Below are positions 46,351 to 56,575 of a DNA stretch of 64,000 nucleotides, piece by piece. The notes below the pieces were generated by a model, which saw nothing but the letters and a program-made list of their open reading frames with translations, did no database searches and had not been told where the DNA came from. Within the stretch, counting starts at the first letter, position 1, and the number at the start of each line of letters is the position of its first letter. The translations under genes were made by a program, and so were the position numbers. Origin of the DNA: Conus ventricosus (lineage: Eukaryota > Mollusca > Gastropoda > Neogastropoda > Conidae); contig CM031616.1 in NCBI GenBank assembly GCA_018398815.1, forward strand, positions 75,057,951 to 75,121,950. The letters run 5' to 3'.

Positions 46351-46470
46351 TCCCTAATATCCTTCAGTGTTTTTTCGCTGACCACTGTCAAGGACGCTCC
46401 AGTGTCCAACTCCATCTCCATGGGTATAACATTTCCCTGTACGGTCAACATGAACGGCTTCTGTTTTATG
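46350..46470 (-). pseudogene. Protease of element 2, 5' half
   Basis: On - it reads VIPMEMELDTGASLTVVSEK, with the retropepsin DTGAS at about 46395-46406, and is then cut by the LINE. Confidence 0.82.
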
Positions 46471-47251
46471 TTCTAATCACTCTAGACACTATAAACACAG
46501 ACTCTGCCTCAGTGTTGTTGTCGTTCATCTTTTTTATCGACAAGTCTTTGGATCTATCATTTCTCTTGAAATGCTTGGTCTTTTCAGCTCGATATTCCTG
46601 ACACTGTCTCTGTAAATGACGTCTGCGTTTACAAAACCAACACAGCATGTCTTTCACAGATTTGGTCTTTCTTAACAAATTCCCATCTTCAGACACAGTT
46701 AGTGCTTCATTGTGCACCTTGTCCACCTTGACCGTATCCTTGACCTCAGTAGACAAACCACCTTGAATGTCAACAGTACTCTTCTCCGCTAACTCCATTG
46801 CTGTAGCCATGTCTAGCGCTGTGTCAAATGTTAGATCCTCCTCAGCAAGCATGCGCCTCTGCATGCGGTTCTTGTTTATGCCACAGACCAACCCATCACG
46901 TAGCATAGCATTTAATGACGCACCAAAATTGCAATCTGTCGACAAATGACGTAAGTTAATACACGTTCATGACGTTCACGTTCTGACGTACACGCATGTG
47001 GAACTTGAATCTTTGCACCATTTCTGATGGTTTCGGCTGCAGGTGATTTTGAACAGCTTCCTTCAGTTGAGCAAAAGTTTTATCACGGGTTTGTCTGGTG
47101 GAAACAGATCACACATCAGTTTGTAAAAACTCAGCAGAATGGCTCGTTTCTTGTCAGCACTGTACATGTCATTTGCCACAAAGTAACGTTCCATTCTCTC
47201 GATGAACTGACCCCAGTCTCCACCCCCCACCCCACCCCCCACCAAGGCCAT
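46466..47251 (-). pseudogene. Gag of element 2 with CCHC knuckle
   Basis: An N-terminal piece (47063-47251) with DWGQFIERMERYFVANDMYS, and a C-terminal piece (46466-46945) with RDGLVCGINKNRMQRRMLAE, LTFDTALDMATAMELAEKS and the zinc knuckle CWFCKRRRHLQRQC (CX2CX4HX4C). These are the hallmark segments of K02A2.6-like Gypsy gag proteins. About 100 bases between the pieces are out of frame. Structural protein that binds element RNA. Confidence 0.9.
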
Positions 47252-47286
47252 TCATTCTTCCAAAGTATCCCATCCTCGTCGCCAAA

Positions 47287-47401
47287 TGAAGTAGCACAAG
47301 AGAATAAGAATACACTAAGATTAAAGATACAATACTCAGAGTCAACCATTTGTTCCCGAACCTCCTGCAAAGTGCATACATTTTAATCGAAATCTATTAC
47401 A
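47287..47401 (-). repeat. 5' LTR of element 2
   Basis: Matches 40203-40345 but lacks 26-28 internal bases (CTGTATCCATTGGATGAGTG and neighbours). Confidence 0.87.
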
Positions 47402-47532
47402 CACATACGCGCGCACGCTCGCACGCAGACACACACGCACGCACGCATACGCGCGCGAGTGCGACCACACACACGCACGCTCGCGCGCGCGCACACACAC
47501 ACACACACACACGCACGCGCGCGCGCGCGCCC
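47402..47532. repeat. CA/CG alternating repeat, right flank of element 2
   Basis: Alternating purine-pyrimidine (CACACATACGCGCG..., ACACACGCACGCGCGCGC). Continuation of the microsatellite that flanks the element on the left. Confidence 0.95.
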
Positions 47533-48019
47533 TACCTATGCTACGTGTGGTAACCATTCACCAGGGAAAATGTAGATAAGAGGCACACTTAAAAAACCAG
47601 AAAAGTACCCTAGAGGACAGAAAGGAGGGAGAAACAGAAGTTTTTCTTTGTTGCTTGTGCCCCTTTTTGTGTAGGCGTACAAAGTTGAAAGAAAAATAGA
47701 TACTGTTTATTCGTGGCGTGGATAGCATTCTTCTGGCTTTACGTACATGTAACCTTTTCACTCAAACAGCAAAAGTGAGCAGAGTTTTTACTGAATATTT
47801 TTGTCCTCAACGGCTTCCTATTTCGAGAACATCAAGAATCCTTTCCAAGAGACTTTACAGGAAATCAGAGTCAGGCTTTAAAGATTTTTTAAAATATTTT
47901 TTTTAATGACAACATGGATGACGCATATTTCGATAAAGACGTCACTCCAAGATCCTTGGAAAGACTCCTTTCGATTATTTGCACATTGGCATGTCTGCGA
48001 TTGATATTTTTTGTTGCAG

Positions 48020-48217
48020 CAGTAAGATGGGGGTGGAAGACACTATGGCAGTTGAGGGAGTGTCTGGCGGGTTGAGCGGTGCAGGACCAACCTCCCAGGA
48101 CGAAGGGACATGTGTGTAAAATGAGCTCCAACGCGAATGGCACCATCAGCCCGGACGTTGTTGATGACGATATGCTTCTCAGCCTGACGCTTCTGTTCGC
48201 CATTTTCATGTGCGGAG
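48020..48217 (+). CDS. SLC9C/SOS1-like cation-proton exchanger, first coding exon
   Basis: A strong acceptor (TTGATATTTTTTGTTGCAG) precedes the exon, and GCGGAG before GTATGTG ends it. From ATG at 48121 the frame gives MSSNANGTISPDVVDDDMLL followed by the apolar SLTLLFAIFMCG, the start of the first membrane helix, and stops in phase 1. The next exon (54564) starts with the two bases needed to complete an Ala codon. An upstream ATG at 48027 gives 30 codons (MGVEDTMAVEGVSG...) ending at TAA one base before the second ATG. That is either an upstream ORF or, with one surplus base, the true N-terminus. Identity rests mainly on the later exons and on the phase match. Confidence 0.6.
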
Positions 48218-50440
48218 GTATGTGTCTTCGTCGCATTAATGATGATATCCATGTGCTGATGTTGATAGGGAAAGTTGATGTTTCTTGGGAAGGGCTGAAG
48301 TTTCTAGAATTGTTTATAGAACGGTGGGGTTGGGCTGATGGGAGGGGGTAAACCTGCAGTTTTCCGCCGGGTTTTTTGTCCGTCAAAGATCAGAAGTGAA
48401 TTCGATCAGGAAACATGCCAAGTGGTCTACATATACCAGCTGGATCCACTAGTCGGCAAATTTCAACCAATCAGTCGGCATGTTTTAGTCAATTAGTCTT
48501 TTAACAGTTTGCGCATGTTCGAAGAGAAGAGGCGGTCTTTTTGAGGGAAGTGGTATAGTGTGTGGGTGGGTGGGTGGGGGCGGGGGGAGGGGGGGTATCA
48601 AGTTAACGGTTCATGTTAATCCTAAAGTCCGTGTTTGCTTTTTTTCGAATTAAATATTCTGTCTTCTCGATGTCCGTCAGAGCACATTGCGTCTAAATTG
48701 GAGGGTGACCCAAACCATCCCAAAGCCTGTTATTTAGGGCATGTTCGGGAACCAGCAGATAGAGTGACGTAGGCAGGTACCCAGACTGACCTGCAGCCTG
48801 TGGAAGGGAGGTCGACATGGGCAGGTGCCTGCATCACTCCATGGGTCTGTGTAGATCATGCCCCATCAGTCAACGAGGGGAGGTTCTGGAACATGACGGG
48901 GGATTTGTCGTTTGGGACACTGAGATTTATGGAGAGGGGTGATCCTGAAACAAAGGGAGATGTCGGTGTGGATTTCTGTACTCCCCAAGTGATGGTATGA
49001 GGCACGTGCTGTTTGGGGCGTGGACTGAGGGAGGGTCCGTGACACGAATTCCTGTCATCTGAGGTGATGGATAAGTGAAATGAGTTTATAGGTAGTTGAT
49101 TGACAATTAGCTTTTAGGCCGGGTAATCCTTAAGGCCTCTGTTAGCGTCATCAATCGTAGTAGACAATAGGAGTTCTGCTAGTGCTGCTACATGTACTGT
49201 TATGGCTGCTTCTGCAGATTCTTCTGCTACAATAGCGACCAGGCAACACCATGTTGCTTCACACTGCCACTCTCTTCGCTTGTCTTAGTCATCCTTCGGA
49301 ATGTAAACGACACGCCACACAAACACCAGGCAGTATGCAGACTGCATTTATAGGAAAAAACATGATGAAGTAATCTGGCTATGAAGATCGTGGGACGGGC
49401 GATCTGTGTCAGTCCTAACACATCGGACATTCAGGCTGTAGTGTGTGCCGACACGCTGCCATTCAGCATTCACCCTATGTGTGTGTGGAGCGAGGATAGA
49501 GGTGGGGGTGGGGACAAGAAAATAGAGCGAGAGTACTTGAAAGAGAGAATGGAGGAGGGAGCATACATTGTTTTAGATATTTAGATATGCGTGAGCTTGC
49601 GTGTGAGCCGGCGTGGGCGTGAGGGCGAATGTGATGAAAAGTGAGTGGGTGGGGGAGTGTGGAGCATTAACAGGACATTGTGTTGCTGTTCTTCCTGCAC
49701 CTGTAATGCACTACAAGTCTTTGTCTGGCAGACGTCAACCTGTGCCTGTTTGCTTGTCTGCCAGCAGGCCATTTCTGGGGCTGCCATCATTCACATCTTC
49801 GTGCTGCAGCCTCCAGTCCAGCTGTTTATAGGTTTCCATCGTGAAGTGAGTTGGGATTGGTCATAGCCACAGCACAGGTCCAGTGACTGGGACTGCTGTG
49901 GTCGTCCAGTAGCAGTGGAGGCCTCACATCCTTTGCCAGACGGCTGTAGTACTGGTGCCAGAGGAAAAGGGAAAAATGAAGAAGACCCTCCTCTCCTGTC
50001 GTCTGCTTTATGAAGGGATATGAACACTACAATGACTCGTATCAGTGTACTTTTCACTACAAACAACGATCCCACCCACGCACCCGCTACCCATTTATGA
50101 CATGCAGTGACATCGACTGTGACCACGTGAAAGTCTGAAGCGATAGCTGGAAAAGAAATGGTCAAATACTGAACCGCCAGACGGGATGACCGCAGTTTAC
50201 GCACAGTGCGTTCACGGGCTAGTTTTTTGTCAGCTTGCTATTGGTTGGCCAGCTTTGACCAATGCAGCTGCACTATCTATTGTGTCGGGCCTCTCTGGCA
50301 TCCCTGTTTCTGTGGTCCAATGGATTAGCAGGCAAAGCCCGGCACTGGGTGACGGTCGTCACACTGTCACACAGGCTGCAAGGTGAAGATAGCAAATTCC
50401 AAACAACCTCAGCATAAGGGCGCCAGATCGCATGGACCTT
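48218..50440. other. Intron 1 of the exchanger gene, unique part
   Basis: Mostly unique sequence without further exons that I can support. It holds the G-rich run at 48561-48596. Several open stretches on both strands lack splice context or recognisable domains. Confidence 0.5.
48561..48596 (+). promoter_or_regulatory. Strong G-quadruplex motif
   Basis: GTGTGTGGGTGGGTGGGTGG continuing into G5, G6 and G7 runs separated by single bases: at least six runs of three or more G with one-base loops. It lies about 345 bp inside intron 1, on the coding strand. Confidence 0.6.
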
Positions 50441-50449
50441 CTGTGAAGT

Positions 50450-50510
50450 TCACACACACACACACACACGCACGCATGCATGCACGCACGCACGCATGAG
50501 CGCGCGCGCA
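50450..50510. repeat. CA/CGCA simple repeat
   Basis: (CA)n grading into CGCATGCATGCACGCACGCA and GCGCGCGC, alternating purine-pyrimidine. Confidence 0.93.
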
Positions 50511-51061
50511 TTAGCAATTGGATTAATAGAAGAGGTTTTGTGGGAATAGTATCCAAGGAGAAAAGCACTCTTCCTTCCAGCCAGTCAAAAGCCAAACGGT
50601 GATGGGCAGCTTGATTTCTTTGCTATAACACTTTTCTAAACGATGTTTTACCCGTTACTGGCATGTTGGTAGTAACAGTAACAGGAACTAAATGAATAAA
50701 ACTGACCCTCACCTAGATTTACACCTTGTCAATACTACATGGTTTTGTCCTACTACATATTTGTACACGTAGATTTTGAAATTTTTTATTCGTCTAGTTA
50801 CTTTAAAGGAAAAGAAAGAAAAGTGTCTTTGTCTAGATGACTTTTTTTCCCCAAAGGGTTAGTTTTTTTAAGCTTTTAAACGTTAAAGGGACTGAATTTC
50901 AAACTGGTGTATCGCCTGGACTGTGTATGGTTGTGCTTTAAAGTTAGTATCTGAGTGTTTCAGATTTTACTGAAAACTCTGGTTTCTATTGTGGTCTGAT
51001 AAATATCTTGTGAAGGTCAACGTTGTACGATTCACCGGAGGTCTTGTATTCATGGTCAGGG
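50511..51061. other. Unique intronic sequence
   Basis: AT-rich, nothing recognised. Confidence 0.5.
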
Positions 51062-51785
51062 TTCGGTTCTGTGTTGCCTCACAGTCTCCAGTCTTGGGGA
51101 GGCCAAGAAGTTACCTCTTCTTTGTAGTGTGACCACGGTCGGGGTTATCTTTCTTGTTGCCTCCCAGTCTCCAGTCTTGGGGAGGCCAAGAAGTTACCTC
51201 TTCTTTGCAGTGTGACCACGGTCGGGTTTATCTTTCTTGTTGCCTCCAGTCTCCAGTCTTGGGCAGGCCACGAAGTTACCTCTTCTTTGTAGTGTGACCA
51301 TGGTCGGGGTTATCTTTCTTGTTGCCTCCCAGTCTCCAGTCTTGGGGAGGCCAAGAAGTTACCTCTTCTTTGCCGTGTGACCACGGTCGGGGTTATCTTT
51401 CTTGTTGCCTCCCAGTCTCCAGTCTTGGGCAGGCCACGAAGTTACCTCTTCTTTGTAGTGTGACCACGGTCGGGGTTATCTTTCTTGTTGCCTCCCAGTC
51501 TCCAGTCTTGGGGAGGCCAAGAAGTTACCTCTTCTTTGCAGTGTGACCACGGTCGGGGTTATCTTTCTTGTTGCCTCCCAGTCTCCAGTCTTGGGCAGGC
51601 CAGGGAGTTACCTCTTCTTTGTAGTGTGACCACGGTCGGGGTTATCTTTCTTGTTGCCTCCCAGTCTCCAGTCTTGGGGAGGCCAAGGAGTTACCTCTTC
51701 TTTGCAGTGTGACCACGGTCGGGGTTATCTTTCTTGTTGCCTCCCAGTCTCCAGTCTTGGGCAGGCCAAGGAGTTACCTCTTCTT
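51062..51785. repeat. 83-bp tandem repeat, about 8.7 copies
   Basis: Unit GTTGCCTCCCAGTCTCCAGT, CTTGGGGAGGCCAAGAAGTT, ACCTCTTCTTTG and GTGTGACCACGGTCGGGGTT. Two unit types alternate (GGGGAGGCCAAG versus GGGCAGGCCACG), so the higher-order period is 166 bp. Since 83 is not a multiple of 3, translations shift frame from unit to unit. Confidence 0.95.
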
Positions 51786-52695
51786 TGTGCCCACGTCTCT
51801 TTGTGCCCACGTCTCTTTGTGCCCACGTCTCTATATGCCCAAAACGTATGCCAGTGGGAGTTTCGGGTAGGCATCCTCTATGTGAATAGCCAAACTTACC
51901 AGTGGCCAAGCAATGGTCAAACTGACCAGTGGTCAGTTGTCAAACTGACCAATGGTCAAGCAATACCACTGTTTTGGGCATATAGAGACGTGGGCACAAA
52001 GAGACGTGGGCACAAAGGGATGCTTCGGGCGGGAACGTATCTTTGTGCCCACGTCTCTTTGTGCCCACGTCTCTTTGTGCCCACGTCTCTATATGCCCAA
52101 AACGTATGCCAGTGGGAGTTTCGGGTAGGCATCCTCAATGTGAATAGCCAAACTTACCAGTGGCCAAGCAATGGTCAAACTGACCAGTGGTCAGTTGTCA
52201 AACTGACCAATGGTCAAGCAGTGGTCAAACCGACCCGTGGTAAAGCAGTGGGCAAACTGACCAGTGGTCAAGCAGTGTTCAAAATAGCTTGATCATTGGT
52301 CGGTTTGACCAACGTTTGACCTCTGGTCAGCTTGACCACGGGTCAGTTTGGTTGTTGCTTGACCACTGGTCAGTTTAGCTATCACTTGACCACTGGTCAG
52401 TTTGACATCACTTGACCACTGGTTAGTTTTACCATCGCTTGGCCACTGGTCAGTCTGGGACCATTGCTTGACTACTGGCCACTTTGACCATTGCTTGACT
52501 ACTGGTCACTTTGACCATTGCTTGACCACTGGTCAGTTTGGTTGTTGATATAAAGGGTACCTACGCACAACTCCCACTGGCATAGGTTTGGGCATATAGA
52601 GATGTGGGCACAAAGAGACGTGGGCACAAAATACCACTTTTTTGGGCATATAGAGACGTGGGCACAAAGAGACGTGGGCACAAAGGGATGCTTCG
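51786..52695. mobile_element. Foldback element: nested inverted repeats
   Basis: TTTGTGCCCACGTCTC tandems leading into CTATATGCCCAAAACG occur at 51786-51846 and 52041-52102; their exact complements (GGGCATATAGAGACGTGGGC) occur at 51970-52020 and 52587-52690. Between them GTATGCCAGTGGGAGTT pairs with AACTCCCACTGGCATA. The centre is filled with TGACCAGTGGTCA/TGACCACTGGTCA words in both orientations. No coding capacity. The structure resembles foldback (FB-type) or MITE-like elements, with one larger unit and one shorter duplicate. Confidence 0.75.
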
Positions 52696-52699
52696 CTTC

Positions 52700-53065
52700 T
52701 TCTTCAACATTCCCCATGGTCAATATTCCCTACGCTCAATATTCCCCTGCTCGACATTCCCCTGTCAAATATTACCCCTTCTCAGTATCACCCTGCTCAG
52801 TATTCCCCACGCTCGACATTCCCCAGTCAAATATTACCCCTTCTCAATATGTCCCCTGCTCTATATTCCCCCTGTTAAATATCCCCCCAGCTCGACATTC
52901 CACCTGTCAAGTATTTCCCTTGCTCAATATTCCCCTTGTCAAATATTTCCCCTACTCAATATTCCCCCTGTCAAATATTCCCCGTGCTCAACATTCCGCC
53001 TATCAAATATTTCCTCTGCTTAATATTCCCCCCAGTGAAATATTCCCGCTGCTCAGTATTCCTCC
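52700..53065. repeat. ~33-bp tandem repeat
   Basis: Degenerate units CTCAATATTCCCCCTGTCAA + ATATTCCCC, about 11 copies, with alternating 'CTCGACATT' and 'CTCAATATT' halves. Confidence 0.9.
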
Positions 53066-53393
53066 GCCCACAACGGGAAGAAGCCCTTGTTCTGGAGGAG
53101 GGGGTTACAAAGGAAATCTTTCCCATACTGCAGTTAAAGACCACGCGCGTGCACATACAAAGACAACAATGCCATAGGCAAGGAGGGGTAGTATCGGGCA
53201 AGGAGGATATTGAACATGGGTAGTATCTAACAGGAAGGGGGGGGGGGGGTATCGTGTGGGGGATCTATCAATACGGGGGAATATTGATCTGACCCCGGGA
53301 AAAAAAAGACATCTCAAAACCAGATGACCTTGCGGGGCATGCACACTGTTTGTTTCTGTATTGGTGTGTGCCTGAACCCAGCACGAAAATGAA

Positions 53394-53418
53394 GGGGGGG
53401 GGGGGGGGGGGGGGGGGG
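53394..53418. repeat. G homopolymer (25 bases)
   Basis: Uninterrupted G run. Another G10 run lies near 53238. Lengths are uncertain in any assembly. Confidence 0.95.
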
Positions 53419-53706
53419 CTTGTGGCGAGGGGGGAGGGTGTAACCGAAAGGTTTACTTCGGACGACAAAAGTGATGACAGTGATTTAGGCGATGACCTAG
53501 GTAGTGACAAAAGCGGACAAAAGTGGCTGCTTGTTTGTGGTGACAGAATTGTTGAGGCGTGACAGTAGGTGACAAACTGGGCCCACAGATGCTTGGAACA
53601 GAGGCACGGGAGAACAGAGGCAGAACAACAACAAAAACAAAACAGTGCACGACAGTAAGTAACGCTTGTAAAGAATGGAAAAGAAATTAATTAATAAAAG
53701 GGCAGA

Positions 53707-54225
53707 TTCTGTTGGCGCTAACAGAAAGGGGGACCTTATCAGTACAGAACGTCCCAAAGACATGTAACAGAAAGGGGGGCCTTATCGGTACAGAAAGTCT
53801 TAAAGACATGTAACAGAAAGGGGGACCTTATCGGTACAGAATGTCCCAAAGACATGTAACAGAGAGGGGGCCTTATCGTGCAGAAGGTCCCAAAGACATG
53901 TAACAGAAAGCGGGGCCTTATCGGTACAGAATGTCCCAAAGACATGTAACAGAAAGGGGGGCCTTATCGGTACAGAACGTTCCAAAGACATATAACAGGG
54001 AGGGGGCCTTATCGGTACAGAACGTCCCAAAGACATGTAACAGAGAGGGGGCCTTATCGGTGCAGAAGGTCCCAAAGACATGTAACAGAGAGGGGGCCTT
54101 ATCGGTACAGAACGTCCCAAAGACATGTAACAGAGAGGGGGGGGGGGGGGGGCCTTATCGGTGCAGAAGGTCCCAAAGACATGCAACAGAAAAGGGGGCC
54201 TTATCGGTGCAGAACGTCCCAAAGA
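53707..54225. repeat. ~44-46 bp tandem repeat, about 11 copies
   Basis: Unit GGGGCCTTATCGGTACAGAA + CGTCCCAAAGACATGTAACAGA + GAG. One copy has a G14 expansion (54138-54151). Confidence 0.95.
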
Positions 54226-54563
54226 CGGGATATAAACTGGCTGCCCACGTTGTGCAGAAAAAAAGGGTAAAAGACCATGAACTAGGAAAACAGGGGAATG
54301 GAGCAGCAAGGCAGAACACCGTGGCTGACAGAAAAGAAAGCAAAAGGAGTCAGAGTTAAGAAACGAGGGAAGTACCAACACGAATCTCCAGTAGACAGGG
54401 GATACAGTTTAACACGAGACCCACCATCATCATCCCCGCCACCACTACCACCACCACTCCCTCTCCACCTTCCCACTGGAGATCCTGCTGCCGCAGTGGT
54501 TGTGTTGTGGGCACTCCAGGCACGGGTCTGACCCTTACGGGCTGGGGGTGGGGTCTGTTGCAG

Positions 54564-54797
54564 CCATCATCCAGTTCGTGACCAACCTGGTCAGGCTGGG
54601 CCTGCCCTACACCGTGGTGGTCTTCATGCTGGGTATGTTGATGGGACTGGCGGGCGAGCACAAGATTGAGATTGGGCCGCACCTCATGCTCAACGTCTTC
54701 ATGCCCATCCTGATCTTTGAGGGCGCCTTCGCCATGGACGTCTTTGTGCTGCGCAAGGTCTTCTGGCAGGCCCTCTTCCTGGCCGGACCGGGACTGG
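54564..54797 (+). CDS. SLC9C/SOS1-like cation-proton exchanger, second exon
   Basis: Acceptor TCTGTTGCAG and donor CTGG before GTGAGG bound a 234-base exon in phase 1 on both sides. It encodes three transmembrane segments of a CPA1-type exchanger: VTNLVRLGLPYTVVVFMLGM, then a loop ending IEIGPHLMLNVFMPILIFEG, and the motif AFAMDVFVLRKVFWQALFLA followed by GPGL. The xxPHLMLxVFxPxLIFExAFAMD signature is shared by sperm-type Na+/H+ exchangers (SLC9C) and plant SOS1. Such proteins swap cytosolic protons for sodium across the plasma membrane; the SLC9C type adds voltage-sensor and cyclic-nucleotide domains further downstream, outside this window. The same open frame runs some bases upstream of the acceptor, so an earlier start cannot be excluded. 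No frame break. Confidence 0.85.
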
Positions 54798-55080
54798 GTG
54801 AGGCCACTAGGAAGGGAGAAGGGAGAATGTGAGGGGAGAGGGTTAGACGGTGACGGAGGGTAGAGGGGGGTTGAAATTTGATATATTGAAGCCCATCTCT
54901 GGCATGAAGGCTTTTCGGCAATAACAAAACTGAGTATTGAGTGATATCAAAAGAGCATGAAAAAAGCAGCAACATCTTGCTCTGTGTCACGTGGACAGAA
55001 TCCTGTGTTTCAGCAACTCGTAGAACAAAATAACAGGCAATGACATGGGCTGCAAACAGCATGCATTGAACAGAAGACTA
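54798..55080. other. Intron 2, unique part
   Basis: Nothing recognised beyond the donor at its start. Confidence 0.5.
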
Positions 55081-55086
55081 AAACTT

Positions 55087-55319
<233 letters not shown>

Positions 55320-55424
55320 TGGACTTCATTTCAGTAAGCTGCAAGGTGAGCGTGAAGATCACCATGCCAACACTGGAATGGAGGTGGTAGGCGAAGCGGA
55401 GAAACAACTTTGTAAAAGAAAACG

Positions 55425-56575
55425 AATTCGGCCCCAGGAAAGGGAAAAGGGCCCCAGGAAAGGGAAAAGGGCCCCAGGAAAGGTGAAAAGGCCTCAGGAA
55501 ACGCAAATGGGCCCCAGGAAAGGAAAATTGGCCCCGGGAAAAGGAAAGGGGTCTCAGGTGAGGGAAATGGGCCCAGGAAACGGAAAACGGCCCCAGGAAA
55601 GGGAAAAGGGCCTCAGGAAAGAGAAAAGGCCTCAGGAAAAGGAAAAGGGCCTCAGGAAAGGGAAAGGGCCTCAGGAAAGGGAAAAGAGCCTCAGGAAAGG
55701 GAAAAGGGCCTCAGGAAAGGGAAAAGGGCCTCAGGAAAGAGAAAAGGGCCTCAGGAAGGGAAAAGGGCCTCAGGAAAGGGAAAAGGGCCTCAGGAAAGAG
55801 AAAAGGGCCTCAGGAAAGGGGAAAGGGCCTCAGGAAAGAGAAAAGGGCCTCAGGAAAGGGAAAAGGGCCTCAGGAAGGGAAAAGGGCCTCAGGAAAGAGA
55901 AAAGGGCCTCAGGAAAGGGAAAAGGGCCTCAGGAAAGAGAAAAGAGCCTCAGGAAAGGGAAAAGGGTCTCAGGTAAGGGAAAAGGGCCTCAAGAAAGGGA
56001 AAAGAGCCTCAGGAAAGGAAAAGGGCCTCAGGAAAGGGAAAAGAGCCTCAGAAAAGGCAAAGGCCTCAGGAAAATGACAAGGGCCCCAGGAAAGGGAAAT
56101 GGGTCCCAGGAAAGGGAAAAGGGCCTCAAGAAATGGAGAAGGGGCCCAGGAAAGGGAAATGGCCCCAGGAAAGTGAAAAGGGTCCCCCGAATAGTCTAAT
56201 GGGGCCCCAGGAGAGAAAAATTGGTCACAGGAAAGTGAAAAGAGACACAGGAAAGTTAAATGGGCCCCAGGAAGTCAAATGAGCCTCAGGAAAGGAAAAT
56301 AGACCACAGGAAAGGGAAATGGGCCACAGGAAAGGGAAATGGTCCCCATAAAGTCGAATGGGCCCCAGGAAATGAAAATGGGCCCCAGGAAGTCAAATGG
56401 GCCCCAGGAAAAGGAAATGTGCCACAGGAAAGGGAAATGGGCCATATGAAAGGGAAATGGGCCACAGGAAAGTTAAATGGGCCCCAGGAAAGGAAAATGG
56501 GCCACAGGAAAGGGGAAGTGGGCCCATGAAAGGGAAATGGGCCACAGGACAGTCAAATGGGCCACAGGAAACGGC
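55425..56575. repeat. 20-bp purine-rich tandem repeat, about 57 copies
   Basis: Unit GGGCCTCAGGAAAGGGAAAA with strong strand bias: the + strand is about three-quarters purine. From about 56070 CCTC gives way to CCCC/CCAC variants (GGCCACAGGAAAGGGAAATG). It keeps a 384-codon Lys/Gly/Arg frame open, a product of the repeat and not a gene. Confidence 0.95.

Larger units (their letters stand above)
44085..46355 (-). mobile_element. 5'-truncated LINE nested in element 2
   Basis: The protease gene is interrupted by sequence containing the end of a non-LTR reverse transcriptase (45676-46350) followed, on the same strand, by a 3' region of tandem repeats. Protease coding resumes immediately outside both borders, so the LINE inserted after element 2. 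The 5' end of the LINE is missing, the usual result of incomplete target-primed reverse transcription. Clear target duplications are not visible. Confidence 0.8.
40203..47401 (-). mobile_element. Ty3/Gypsy retrotransposon (element 2), short LTRs, LINE inside
   Basis: A 7.2-kb minus-strand element with short LTRs (143 and 115 bp), a polypurine tract, a primer-binding-like site (TTTGGCGACGAGGATGGG next to the 5' LTR) and gag, protease, RT, RNase H, integrase order. A 2.27-kb LINE insertion splits the protease, and two families of tandem repeats lie between integrase and the 3' LTR. Frames are broken throughout. It is older and more damaged than element 1. Confidence 0.88.

Noticed and set aside
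47342..47557. Val/Cys- and Thr/His-rich frames
   Set aside because: Dinucleotide repeat CA/CG read in different frames.
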